A stretch of 64,000 nucleotides of DNA from NCBI GenBank assembly GCA_022393335.1, contig JAJEKB010001157.1, positions 35,838 through 99,837 on the forward strand. Reading direction: 5' to 3'. Shown piece after piece: positions 23,810-36,201 of the stretch. Each line of letters opens with the position of its first letter. The first letter of the stretch is position 1. The stretch comes from Macrotrachela quadricornifera. Lineage: Eukaryota; Rotifera; Eurotatoria; Philodinida; Philodinidae. A program made the translations under genes and the position numbers. Under the pieces are notes generated by a model. The model made no database searches. It was not told the origin of the DNA and saw nothing but the letters and a program-made list of their open reading frames with translations.

Positions 23810-25551
23810 AGTTTCTTTATTTTTTGTTTGTAATTAATCAAATGATCGAAATGTTGGTATTTGGATGTTTCAGTATGAAGTGACAATACTATGTCGCAAA
23901 AAGTAAATGCTAGTAGGCGTTTCGTAAAAGAGTCAACAAACATGTTTGGTTACTTAATTTTTTTTTTCTTATTTTTCAAGAGAAAAGAAAATAAGTATGT
24001 GAAACGAAATAGTAATGTTGATTGAGTGCCATTGTTATTTTTCGTCGACAAAAACAAACGTTTACCATTACATAAGTGGATAAAAGAAAAATGACTTTAT
24101 ATATGAAAAAAAAATGCTAAAAAACAATTTCATTTTCTTTCTGAAAATTATTTTAATAGAAGATTTATAAAATTTGATTCATATTACTTATTTATAAGAC
24201 AATATTGAAAATTATGGATAAATAAAAAAAATATAAACTTCGCTAATATATTTCATTAGTTAATATGAAAATAAATTTTATACTGAACGAAAATTCCTAA
24301 TAAATAGAATTAATAGATCTAACGATGATTATGAAAATTTTTACAATGCAATGGTCTATTATATACAATCCACGAAAATTGAAAGTATATCCTTTGACTT
24401 TTTATTACGAAACATTTTTCTAATCTTTTAGCCTATTATATGTAGAAAGAACGCCTACAATATACTGCATATTTTCGTATATTTACATTGAGCATCAAAT
24501 GCGGTTTAAAGTATAAATTTTTCCAAATATCGAGCATCAATCATGTTTTAACATTTTTTTATTTGACATATATCTAAGCTTATGTAAATGAGAAAATTTT
24601 GAATTTTTTTTTCTAAAAGATGCGCTGTGAAAAGCTCGATACAAGTTATATGATCGAATTTCTTTGTATCTGTTCTGTTAATTTTTCTTACGCTCAAAAT
24701 AAACAATTTTCATGACGATGCCTCTATCCATCGTTTCTGAAAATACTTCGAAGACTTTTTCAATTTGCTATAAGATTTCGTTTATACAAAATTTTATAGA
24801 ACTTTCGACGACACATCTTTTAAAATAAAATTATATATCCCATCAATTTTTCAAGTCGACATATATGCGAAATAAAAAGTAATACAATATGAAAAATTTG
24901 GAAAAAAAAGAAAAATGTCACTATTTCTTTCAATACACTATTTATACTTTAAATTGTATTTGATTCTCAATGTAAATATACCAAAAGATGCAGTGCATTG
25001 TGGACTTTCTTTCGATATATAGTAGACTAACAGATAAAAATTAAAGAGTATATTTTCAATTTTCGTCGATTGTATGTAAATAAGGAAAAATAAATTATAT
25101 TTCTCTTATGCTATAGTTAGTGTAGACATAAGTTAATATTCTCTTTCGGAAATGGATGACTAGTAACACTGACATATTAATGGACAAAGGAAATAACAGC
25201 AATAATTCAACGGATGTTCAAATTAATCATAAGATGAGAGAAATTCTCTTTTATGTTATACAATCCACTATTGTAAATTCACAAAATGTTAAGTTTGTCG
25301 TGAAAAGATAAGTGTATTTCCTTTTTCTTAGTTTTTTCACTATTAACACCAGAAGTTGAAGTATGTTGATAGGTTTTAGGATTTCTATAAACTTTTCGTA
25401 TAACATCAATACTATATAAATTGTCTTTTTATATAAAACCAATAGATGATTATGTTATAATCAATTATTTGTGATATTCTACTACTGTTAAAATGCTCTG
25501 ACGAGCAAATGTTTTCTTGACTATTAGTATAATTATTGATTTATACGCATA
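23810..25551. other. Intergenic, nothing recognised
   Basis: Upstream flank of the Ly6-type gene and AT-rich spacer. Short open frames (for example on the minus strand at 25251-25442) have no recognisable motif. No transposon ends were seen. Confidence 0.5.
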
Positions 25552-26348
25552 GTATAGGGTTGGAAATAATATTTCGACAGAGGAGCACTGCTCTAATTTC
25601 AAATAGAGTAAATAATGAATTTTGTACTAAACGAAAGCTCGTCGAAAATGGGATTTATTGGTACTAAATAGTAATAGTTATGGAAATTTTACATGTTTTG
25701 GTATAGAAAATCAAGGTACCACTGATTCAGAAGTGGAGTAACATTTTTTCTTAAATACATTTATATACTTGAATAGAGCGCGTGGAGCTCTATAAAACTG
25801 TATATATTAAGAAACTAATTGAAAAAATCTTTAAAGATATTAAAAAAATGCATTTTTTTATATCAAAGAAAAACACTCGAGTTTTCAGTAAAATTGTCTT
25901 TTTTAATTGCTTTACTATTACATACGCTTCAAAATATACTCATTAGAGGTCGCGTGAAAAACTGCGTTTAATGAGTATTTTCTGAACCGTATGTAATAGT
26001 AAAGCAATGAAAAAGGACAATTTTACTGAAAATTCGAGTGTTTTTCTTTGATATAAAAAAATGTATTTTTTAAGATTTTTTCAACTAGTTTCTTAATATA
26101 TACAGTTTTATAGAGCTCGACGAGCTCTATTCGAGTATATAAATGTATTTAAGAAAAAATGTTACTCCATTTCTGAATTAGTGGTATCTTGATTTTCTAC
26201 ACCAAAAAATGTAAAGTTTCCATAACTATTACTATTTAGTACCGATAAGTCCCATTTTCAACGAGCTTTCACTCGGTGCACAAATCATTATTTATTCTTT
26301 TTGAAATTATATCAATATTCTATCAAAATATTATTTTCAATCCTGTAT
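25552..26348. mobile_element. Long palindromic (foldback) element with GTAT target duplication
   Basis: The element spans 25556-26344 (789 bp). Nearly the whole length is one inverted repeat: about 390-bp arms meet at about 25960. Ends are AGGGTTGGAAATAATA and, reverse-complemented, AGGATTGAAAATAATA. Matching landmarks in the two arms include GAGTAACATTTTTTCT / AAGAAAAAATGTTACT and GCTTTACTATTACATAC / GTATGTAATAGTAAAGC. GTAT directly precedes (25552-25555) and directly follows (26345-26348) the element, fitting a 4-bp target-site duplication. There is no open frame of transposase length, so it is non-autonomous. Confidence 0.8.
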
Positions 26349-29300
26349 TCATGTTTCAATTAAAAAGGTTAAAAAAACTCGAATGTGCTGAATGTACCAA
26401 GACTTACTACCTTTAATATTTATTTGACCTTATTCTTTTTGTTTTATTTGTTATATAATTAGGAAAAATGCTGCGCATCCTGTTTGGAAAATCATGTATA
26501 ATAATTAAAATTCCCATATGGCGACAAAATACCATAAAAATAGATTCAACAACAAATATTGCATCGAATAATAAAATGAATACTTCAAAATATATTTTGT
26601 CGAATTATTAATCTGAGGAAAAGTACAGCTTGGATTATTTAAAAGAAAATAGTGAGAGAATTACCAGTAAAAAACTTAATGAGATTTTTTTAAAATATTG
26701 ATTATTTCATTCGATGCAGCATTCTTTGATGATTCTGAATATGGTATTCGTTTTATTCAAAAATAGGATTTCGATCATGAAAATCTTTGCATATAAATCC
26801 ATATTTATGATATTTTATCATTATATCTATGTTGAACTTTCACGATCGTAAACAATTGTTTATGGAGAAAAATGGAAATAAACAGATCCTGTACACAATA
26901 AATGTATGTAAGTGCAAAATAATTGGCGTATACGGTCATCATTTATTCAATTTTATACGACTAGCGTTTATTTGAGCAATTTTATATTGTAGCAATAAGT
27001 AAGAGAAAAACTATAATATTTTTAGTCAGAACCGAAAATAAAAACAAATAAGCAAACAGTATATTCTTGTACCAATAAAGCTTGTTTTTGCTTTAAATAG
27101 TCTATCCCTTTTTCTTTTTGCATCAATTTCTAAATTGTTTGCCTGTGATGAAGGTTGCCAACATTTTAAATACTTGTTTCTATCAATAAATTGTCTAATC
27201 GATATCAAACATCGCACTTCATTTTGTAAATGACTACAATAAATATGTAAACACGATATGAAAAACTAAAGATAATTGGAAAGCAGCTAGAAAGAGAGGG
27301 AAAACTACCTGAGCAAGTGAACGTTTGGAAAATATCTAAAAGGCAAAAAGAAAAGAAAACATAATTGTATGTCGTTTGTCATCTGTACGACATTATAGAA
27401 GGAAAGAAAAGAAAAGCATTATTCAACAAAAATGCATCACATTATAGTGTCTAGTAAGTAACTCTACAAAGAAAAATTTGAATATCGTCATTATAGATTG
27501 ATCAAACGAGCTCATTTTTTCACCAAAGATAGACGTATATTTGCACTCCATATGTATATGGATAATATTGGTAAGAACTTTTGTTTTGTATCGATATTCA
27601 TCTCAACAAGAAAGTTTTACTTTTCAAGAGATAAGAGAAAAAACAATATACTTAACAAAGCTTCTTGCTGATCGTGTCCATACGGAATCAGAGTGTAAAT
27701 ATGCTTTTATCACTGATAAAAAAATCAGCTGCTTCACTCAAGCTATAATGAAGATAGTAGATTTTATTTTTTGATAACGTTACTTTTGCACTATTGCCTA
27801 TATTGTTTTATGTTCTATCCGTGAAAAAAGTAAAATTTTCTTGTTGAGATCAATAGTGATACTTTATAAAAGTTCTCACTAGCCGTGTTCGTATGGATCT
27901 GAAGTATGAGCATGTCTCTATCCTTGGTAAAAAAAAAGTGAGTTCATTTGGTCGAGTCGTAATGGAAATATTCAAATGTTTTCTTGGAGGAGTTACCTAT
28001 TGAATACCATTTATAATATAAATGAGTTCATATTGCCCTTTTTATATAAAACTACTTTTAATTGTAATAAATTATTGCTCATTCAGTATAATTATTGCTA
28101 AATTTCATTATTGCCCATTTCTGTTATTTTACTGTTCAATTAGATCGACGTCGTTTTATAGTATCTTTGTAGAAGCGACTACGTGCAGTCCAATGAACAG
28201 TAAATATATCTAGTTTTTAATTTATTATTTTAGATTTTTCATAATATATGCATCAATAAACAGTAAGTATAATGTTTTTTTAATTTATTTTTAGTATTTT
28301 TATTTTAGATTACTCTTTGAATAGAGAAACTTGATGAAAAGAGACGGGATAGGAAGTAGGACGAAAGTACAGCTGATCGTGTTTATGTCATATTAGGTCA
28401 AAGCACGACCATTTACGGAAAAATACGGTCGACCTAAGTATAGAAAAAACTAATTTTTTTTTATTTAATTACTGCACATTTTATAACAAAAAGATTGTTC
28501 GAACATATTGAAAATAACATTTCTGGAAGTAATTAAACCAGTTCTATTCAATCATGCTAAAATATTTTGAGTAGAAAATATTTTGCTTAAATTTTCCGTC
28601 GACTGCATCTTGTCTAAGAGTAAGAATAAGTTTAGATAGTAGAAATGCTTTATGTCATTACAAAGATGCATGGATGTCACAGAAGGAGAGATGAAAATTC
28701 TTTATATTTTATATACAAATGTGAATGTCGTTTGTTTCTATGATTAATTATGAATGAATGAATTTAAGATGATGTCTATACACGCGTAAAGTCACATAAA
28801 AGATAATTTGTAATAAAAATATCATTCTATAATAGGTGAATAATATATCTATCTATAAAAATCTAGTCAGCTGATTAGAATAGAAATTATGTATTTTTGA
28901 ATTTTTTTTATTTAAGAATGCATGATTTTTTTCATAATCAATTGGAACGAACGCTTCCGTTTTTTTTTCGAATGATTACTATTTAATGATTTCATTGTCA
29001 TCAAAACTAGAATAGTGTCATAGTACATTATATATTGAATAGAAGACTTTAATTAGAGATAGTAGAAAATTTTGCTCAACTGAATTAGATTAAATTTGAC
29101 ATATGAATGATTTACTTTTAAAGAACAACCTCATTTACATGATAAAAGTATAATTCTTCGAGCAGAAAAGTTTTTTTTTTAATATCAGCCGATTATATCT
29201 CCTCTCTTTCAGGCGACATTCTTTTTTTTTCACTAATTAAAAAGAATATATAAAAAAAACCTTAGTACGATAGAATTTTTATTTCAAAATGAATTCTACA

Positions 29301-29666
29301 AAAATATTATCGTATTAACACTCATGAAAAAGAAGGTAGGAGAGTAAAAATATCATTGACGTTTTGACAATTATGTTTAGAAAATAACACTTATATCACA
29401 TTGATTTTTATTAGAGAAAAAACGAGAAGTTAAAACAATAATACCAAAAAAAAAAAAAGAAACCATATGGACATAAATTTTGTTATATGAGGTTTATCTC
29501 ATATTTCCATACAGATGGAAGTGACATTTTATTTCTACAAAATTTCTTTCTATTTATGAAATTTTTATTCATGTATATTGATTCTGAACAGTGTGTATTT
29601 ATACAAGATAAATATTATTTTTGATTGTTATCTAGATTAAAATATTAATATTAATCAATTCATATA
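26349..29666. other. Gene-poor stretch
   Basis: A 3.3-kb AT-rich stretch before the 7TM receptor. It contains a decayed duplicated block (27571-27990) and a short imperfect hairpin near 28395-28440 (TTAGGTC ... GACCTAA). No intact gene could be supported. Confidence 0.5.
27571..27990 (+). pseudogene. Duplicated coding-like remnant
   Basis: Two blocks with related sense translation. The first (about 27660-27765) reads LLADRVHTES...ITDKKIS.F...IMKI. The second (about 27865-27970) reads LTSRVRMD...ILGKKKVSSF...VMEI. In addition, CATCTCAACAAGAAAGTTT near 27600 is repeated inverted near 27835. The pattern looks like a decayed tandem domain with a local inversion. No family was recognised. Confidence 0.3.
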
Positions 29667-30602
29667 ATGAATATTGAAATACTTCTGGATAGTATTATTT
29701 TAACTTTTCTTGCTTTATCTTTATTTATTTGTATTGGATTGTTAATAACAATTTTTATTTATTTTCGTCCATTTATATCAAATGTTCCAATTCTATTAAC
29801 ATTTAATACTTATTGTACATTATCTTTAACTTGTATTATGATGTCTATTACATATGTATATAATCTATATGGTGATATTAAACCATCTATATCTGTTGAA
29901 GATAATTGGTGTCAATTACGTACTTATTTTGTTAATGTTTGTTTTTGTGCTTTATATTATTCATGTGTTCTTCAATCAACTTTTCGACTTTTACGAGTTG
30001 TTTTCTATAAAACAAAATTTTTACAATCATATCATATTTTTGCTAATTCAATTATCATTAAATGGTTTTTATCATTTGTTTTAATACTTTTTAATCTTTT
30101 AAATGGTGATTATCAATATCTTCCTCTACAATATAGATGTTGGATATCATTTAAAAATACTCGTGGACTTCTATTAGCAGCATTAATTATCTATGCTTGT
30201 CCTGTATCTATTATACTTTTTACTTATACTTATATATTTCGATATGTTCGACGAATAAATCAAATACAAAAAAAACGACAAAAATCTATTGAAAGAGATT
30301 TACTTATATTAAAACGTATTACTATTTTTGTACTTGTTATAACTGGTATTGGTTTACCAACAATTTCAATTCTTTTTATTTGGATGATTTGTGGTAAATT
30401 AATACCAATGGCTTATCATATACAAGGATTGAGTATGTCAATTGGAATATTTATTGCAGCAATTTGCTTTGCATTTATTACACCTCAAATACGAAAAATA
30501 TTTTATCAGAGACAACGATGTATTTGTACTTCTGCGGCTATAAAAAGTTATCATTATAAGAATACAGACGTACTTCAACAAAAGTCAGGAGACTTAGTCT
30601 AA
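29667..30602 (+). CDS. Single-exon seven-transmembrane receptor (rhodopsin-like, divergent)
   Basis: An uninterrupted 311-aa frame starting at the ATG at 29667. Seven hydrophobic segments are visible at about residues 10-33, 41-63, 85-108, 130-148, 167-190, 215-240 and 253-273, with a Cys at the top of TM3 (NWCQLRTYF) and another in the second extracellular loop (YRCWISF), the usual disulphide pair. The canonical DRY motif is replaced by TFRLLRVVF and the TM7 NPxxY by FITPQIRKIF. Class A identity is therefore by topology, conserved Cys and the basic cytoplasmic ends, not by the key motifs. Single-exon, motif-poor receptors of this kind are typical of lineage-expanded orphan or chemosensory GPCRs. 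The basic third loop (RRINQIQKKRQKSIERD) and cytoplasmic tail fit G-protein coupling. Ligand unknown. Confidence 0.8.
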   Translation: MNIEILLDSIILTFLALSLFICIGLLITIFIYFRPFISNVPILLTFNTYCTLSLTCIMMSITYVYNLYGDIKPSISVEDNWCQLRTYFVNVCFCALYYSCVLQSTFRLLRVVFYKTKFLQSYHIFANSIIIKWFLSFVLILFNLLNGDYQYLPLQYRCWISFKNTRGLLLAALIIYACPVSIILFTYTYIFRYVRRINQIQKKRQKSIERDLLILKRITIFVLVITGIGLPTISILFIWMICGKLIPMAYHIQGLSMSIGIFIAAICFAFITPQIRKIFYQRQRCICTSAAIKSYHYKNTDVLQQKSGDLV

Positions 30603-32891
30603 AAAGAAATATACATTTTCTATTCGTTATACAGTAGAAATAATTAAAAATTATAATAAATCGAAACAATCAATTTATTTTTAGAAATAATTTGTATTAT
30701 AAAAAGCATATTCAATTGATTATGTTTAGCATGTATAAATAATAGATGTAAATCCGATTAAGATAGTATTCTTTGTTGTTATAGTAGTCGACTGAAGAGT
30801 AATATTGCTATGCTACGCTATCATCGATTGTTTAATTATTCGTCGCTTTGATTATGTCGTTTATAGAGTGTAATACTTTTCAAACTTGATCTAACAATGA
30901 TTTCCTATAGTTATTCTTGATATCGAGGTAATCTAACATCGTCTTCTAATTTCGAGACGTTTACTAAGTGCATTTGCAATAGACATAATGATCATCGTAC
31001 CGGAAGAAGGAATCTCTGCAGGATCAGAATCATGTAGGGAATATTCACGTTTGTTTGCTTCGCTTTGTACAAAATCATTAGTGAGACGCTCATTAACATT
31101 TAATTCTTTTAACTCTTAATGGAAGGAAGGTAGTAGTGAGACATGAATAGTTTCATGTGAGTATAATATACGTTAAGATAATGATTTGATAAGTAGAAAT
31201 AGTAGCATAGGGAGTATATGACGAGCAGTTTTATAAGTTAATTTTAATACTTAGCATATAATACAGTGACAAAAAAATGTCTTATATATTTGAAATGCAG
31301 GTCAAATTGTATTTGTGGACGTATACCAATACACTTTAGAACTTGATTACATCCCTTTGGCCCACAACTTTTAACCATATTAGTGGTGTAAAGTTTTCCA
31401 TAAAAGCACTTGTTTGAACGAAAAATAATATCATAAGAATGTTTTTCAGTACTTAAAGAATATTGGTGTCAGTTTTTGCCTCTATGTTAATGTTCAACGT
31501 ATTAATAACGAAACAATAATATTGGCCTTATGATTTTGATTAGAACTGCATCGTGACTCTCATTAGTCTTTTGTTTAAATTGACAAGATTCATCAGATAA
31601 TCGATAAGAAAACATCTTTTCGATATTTGTTATTAGTCTTTAAGATGATATTTTCAATTTTTTTTATAGATATGATTTCACCATATATTAATAACATTAT
31701 TACAACTGTATATCGAATATATAATCTTATTTGAATATGTAAATAAAATTATTTTCTTTAAATATGACAGAAATATAGAGTATTACGTAGGGCAGCGACT
31801 TTTTATTTTTTTATTTCCTATCGTATAAAGCACATAAAAAAAATGTCATTTATTTTGCTTTCATATAATATGAATTCGTCTGAATTACGATAAATTTAAT
31901 TTTGTATAAATATTTAAAATTCAAAAGACAAATTTTATTATATGTAGAACTTGATAATACTATATTAAGTGAGTATCGACATGTCTTAATTAACAATTCA
32001 TCTTCTCTCAAAATCTTGTTCAAAAAAATAAGGGAAAACTATTTTCTTGGATGCTAATTTCTACAGTATATAACAAAAAAATTGATTAGATATTTGATTT
32101 TTAGGAAAAACTAATTTATACAATTTACTATCGGGTTCAATTAATGGGTTGTATATATTTGTCAATGAACCTAAACAGAAAATAAACTATCTTATTTAAT
32201 TTTAATTAAATACAAATTCTTGACTAAGCTACTTTGGTGAATACAGAAAACAAGCCTCAATGAATTTGTTCAAAGATTGCTGTTGAAAATTTATACATTT
32301 TTAGCTTACTGTCAAATATTTAATCAATGTTCACGTTTAGCAAACACTATTAATTAATATTTCTTGGCAAGTAATAGTAAACATCTGTAATATATTGACG
32401 ACGCAGAATAAAATTTCTTATAAAATGATTAATAATGATAATAAATGTTTTGTAATACATATTATTTCAAATTAATATTTTGAGAATATCTCAATCCTAT
32501 TTGAAAAATCGAAACTTTGGAATGATAGTTAACAATCACATTTTCTTTCTTTTTGTCGTATAATATTATCAATGAGCGCATTACTGTGTGCCCTCAATCA
32601 GTAGAAACAAAAGAAAGAAATATACATGCGTGTCATGTGATATCGTAAATGCATACTTTTTTCTATTAGTTTGGTGAGAAAATTGCTTAGTTATTAAAGC
32701 ATGACAAGAGATGAATGGAGAAATAAGTGATATTTCGCAATAGAAAAATAAAACAATTTTTCAGTAACAACTACTGAGAAGATCTAAACTAGAAAACCAA
32801 TCTCATTATTATAATTTTAATAAAACTTTTCTAACTATTACAGCTTGATGTCACATACAATCTAAAGTATCTTTCTAATCTAATTAACAAC
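30603..32891. other. Gene-poor stretch with possible minus-strand exon remnants
   Basis: AT-rich spacer between the 7TM receptor and the ART-TPR pseudogene. Apart from the minus-strand coding-like fragments at 30938-31610 nothing was recognised. Confidence 0.4.
30938..31610 (-). pseudogene. Minus-strand coding-like fragments
   Basis: Read on the minus strand, three stretches have an unusually protein-like composition: about 31610-31500 (LSDESCQFKQKTNESHD), about 31415-31260 (KSCGPKGCNQVLKCIGIR) and about 31118-30938 (VNERLTNDFVQSEANKRE and, near its stop, SIANALSKRLEIRRRC). The last begins after an AG in a pyrimidine-rich context and ends in a stop, like a terminal exon. The pieces do not join into one clean frame, and in-frame stops separate them. 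Possibly a decayed gene; family not recognised. Confidence 0.25.
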
Positions 32892-34375
32892 ATGGACGAA
32901 TCGAATAAAATATCAACGGGTGTCATTGATAGCAAGAAGTCCATAGATACATTCATTTCGTCTAAGAATGCTTATACAAATATAGAGCCAATACGACATG
33001 CAAGTGTTTGTGCAATTCAAAATTTCCTACTGATCTGGCTCGATAGCAAAATTAATGAAGACCAAAATGATGACTTTATTGATACAATTTCCAAATTACG
33101 GGAAGTTGTTAATACAGTACACACATTCACCACTGCTGATGAATGTATTGACTTTATCAGTGACATTAAAGAAGAGAAAATTTTCCTGATTTCCATGATT
33201 CTGATTTGATAAGCGTTCTTTTTGAAATAATTATTGATTCATCGATATCATCAACACCTTTCGCTAATGTGCATGAGACCGGTTATTTTCAAGGCGAAGA
33301 TGAAATTCTTTTCTCTATGTATTCAAAATTTCGAATCAGACATATTAAACAAATAGATAAAAACAATAATCGATTTTGGCAAGTAGACTTGACACTAACG
33401 AATGATAATGATCCAGATTTACACGCTGTGATGGATTATATACGATATGAGACGTGTCCAGATAGAAGAGGATGGTATCAAATGAGTAATTTATTAATTA
33501 AGGTTGGAGGTTTTATAAAGCTCAGCAAATATGTGAAATCCTACTTCAATAAAAATCTGATGATCATGAGAAGGCAGATATTTATCATATGCTCGGACAG
33601 ATTAAGGATGGTCAAGGAGAGTATACAGAAGCAATTATATATTATGAAGAATCAATTGAACTTAAACAGGAGATTTTCTCTCCTACTCATTATGATTTAG
33701 TCGCTTTTTACAGTAATATTAGTTTGGTGTATAACAAAATGGACGAGTATTCGAAAGCATCTTCGTCTCACAAAAAAAGCACTTGAAAGCTTCGAAAAAA
33801 GTCTTTCTTCAAGACATCCTAATTTGGCTATATCTTACTGTAATATAGGTAGTGTGTGCTTCAACATGGGTAAGTATTCGAAAGTACTTTCGTCTCTTGA
33901 AAAAGCACTGAAAATCTACCAAAACATTCTTCCTTCAAATCATCCTACATTGGCTGCTTCGTACAATAACCTAGCTTTCGTGTGTTCCAAAATGCTCGAG
34001 TATTCAAAAGCACTTTCATCTTACGAAAAAGCACTTGAAATCTTCTAAATAGCTCTTTCTCCATATCATCCTCATTTGGCTGGTTCTTAAAATAATATTG
34101 GCTCAGTGTCTCCCAAAATGGGCGAATATTCAAAAGCACTTTCGTATTATGAAGAAGCACTTGAAATTCGACAAAAAACTCTTTTTCAAAATCATTCTGG
34201 TATGGCTATGTATTATAATAATATTGATTCTGTGTATAAAAACATGGGTGATTATAGCAAAGCACTTTTCTTCTATGAACGTACTCTAGATATAGGACAA
34301 CGTTTACTACCTCCAAACCATCCTCATCTTCAAGTATATAAAAACAATATTGAAGTTGTAAAAGAAAAATTGTAA
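32892..34375 (+). pseudogene. Broken ADP-ribosyltransferase-TPR protein
   Basis: The first frame (ATG at 32892) encodes an N-terminal segment and stops at 33207-33209. A second frame (from about 33206) carries the C-terminal half of an arginine-specific ADP-ribosyltransferase domain, including a SSTPF stretch like the STS motif and the GEDEILFS block holding the catalytic ExE acids. The first half of the ART domain, with its Arg motif, is absent, so an internal deletion is likely. About six 42-residue TPR units of kinesin-light-chain type follow (YSKALSYYEEALEIRQK, HPTLAASYNNLAFV). They are broken by a frameshift near 33770 and stops at 34046-34048 and 34088-34090. ART plus TPR fusions are a large family in bdelloid rotifers. 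This copy cannot make a full protein. Confidence 0.75.
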
Positions 34376-35108
34376 TTGAATGTTTTTCTATTTACAAATA
34401 AAGATTAAAAATAGAAAAAGGAGTTTGATGTTTAAAAGGCATGCGAGGTATTTATAGAGAAACTGCCAAATTGATACGAAGATAGAGGAATGCTGTTTTG
34501 GGGCAAGGTAAACTATATACTTCCCTGGTACAAAAATAGTTGGATACAGTATTTTCAACATATTACCACAACTCAATGTCTTTAAGAAACTAACTATGAG
34601 TAAATTCATGGAGACCAAATCACTTTTTTGGAAAAGTTTTTTTTTATCAACTTTTTTCTGCCAGTTAGGCGAACAGTCAATAGAAAATATGTTTGGTCAA
34701 AAAAAATTCCAAGATTGTACCTGATATAGTAGAAATCCAAGCTGACTTGTCGAAACAACTATGACAATGATCAATCACTATAGTTATTCAAATGTTTCGA
34801 GTTCGTATTTTAGGTATAGATAGGTGGATACTAGATTAGCATAACCTCCAAAAGATTTTGATTTTCGATGAATATTTACTGAAATACCACATTTTTAAGC
34901 GAAATGATTTTTACGCAATCAACAGCACAAAAAATTTTCTTCGTTTGAAAACGTAAGAAGCACACATTTTAACACGTTACTATGCGTTACTTTATCGTTT
35001 TTTATACAGCTTAGGTTGTGAGTGGTATAAATTTCGTAGAAATAAAAAAGATCGAAAGTAAAAAAATATCAAAAGAAAAGATTTAAATATGCATTAATAA
35101 TACTTTCA
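34376..35108. other. Intergenic, nothing recognised
   Basis: AT-rich spacer after the ART-TPR pseudogene. AATAAA at about 34396-34401 is a possible old poly(A) signal. Confidence 0.4.
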
Positions 35109-35479
35109 ATGTTTTTTCTTTTAACATTTTTTATTTTTGTTTATGCTTCTATCGACGAAGGAGGAACACGCAGGCATAGAACAACAACCATTGCCATTCT
35201 TTTTTGTTAGTCAAAATTAATCAGCTTGTAAAAAATGCATTTGGAACTTCAATAAAAACAAAACTGACAATAAGTCGCATTCATCGTGAATATGTGAAAA
35301 AAATCAACAATTTTTTTCTCGATATTGCGATTAATCGTCCAAATTTAGACGATTTGGCCAATATGACTAGTTACAGTCTGCGCTTGTCAATACGACAATT
35401 CAATCAAATCTTCATTATCACACTCACGTTAGCATTAGTTTATGTAATGATTAAATCAAAAGTTCATCATTATTTATAA
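35109..35479 (+). pseudogene. Possible broken small secreted/membrane protein
   Basis: An ATG at 35109 opens a signal-peptide-like stretch (MFFLLTFFIFVYAS) that stops at 35208-35210. A different frame is open from about 35204 to 35479 without an ATG near its start. It encodes a polar region and a C-terminal hydrophobic helix (IFIITLTLALVYVMI) with a short tail. No GT...AG intron joins the two frames, so a frameshifted copy of a small surface protein is a reasonable reading. Family not recognised. Confidence 0.3.
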
Positions 35480-36201
35480 ATATTATTCTACAAACATACA
35501 ATTGTTTTCTTGATTTAGTGTAAAAAGAAAGCAGTGAACATAATGATATATCGATGAAAAGTCTAATAATCATAGATATATGTAGAATGATTTAAATGTC
35601 AATTGATTATACTATAAAAATTTGAAAAAAAGTTTTTTGATTATTCTATTTTATTACTCATTCATGATTGTAATTGTTTCATGACTTGTACAATCAAAGA
35701 ATTGTAATAAAATACTTTAACATAAAAGTAAATAAAGAATTTAATTTCGTTATTTAATTTCTTTTTTTAATATTTTCTGTTTTCTTAATCAAAATATCAG
35801 AATATTTGAGTATGAATGCGACCGATTAAAATCGTTTCTTTCATAACAACATGTACGGTCTGTACACGATAAGTGTAATAAAACATGACATATGTGAGAA
35901 CATTTATTTGGGATATTTTTAATTTAAACTATTTTCAAAAGTATTATTTCAACGACGAAATACACTGCTACCGTTCAGTTTACATTAATTTGAAATCATG
36001 AAAATAGAAGAGATGCGAGCGTTGTTTACTTCATTGATTGACTAAAAAAAAAATAACATATAGTTCTATGCAGGTTTCTTTGGTTAATGTCAATAATCAA
36101 GACTTATGAGTAGCTATAAAAAAAAGTGACAGGATGGAGAAAAAATTTCATTTTTATTCTCATTATTCCTCAAGTAGAAGCAACGTTGACACAAAGAAAA
36201 T
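35480..36201. other. Intergenic, nothing recognised
   Basis: AT-rich upstream flank of the second Ly6-type gene. No coding or repeat structure supported. Confidence 0.4.

Noticed and set aside
28022..28213. 63-codon Cys-containing frame
   Set aside because: Built from short repeats of ATTATTGCCC-like sequence; no signal peptide cleavage or Cys spacing typical of a peptide family.
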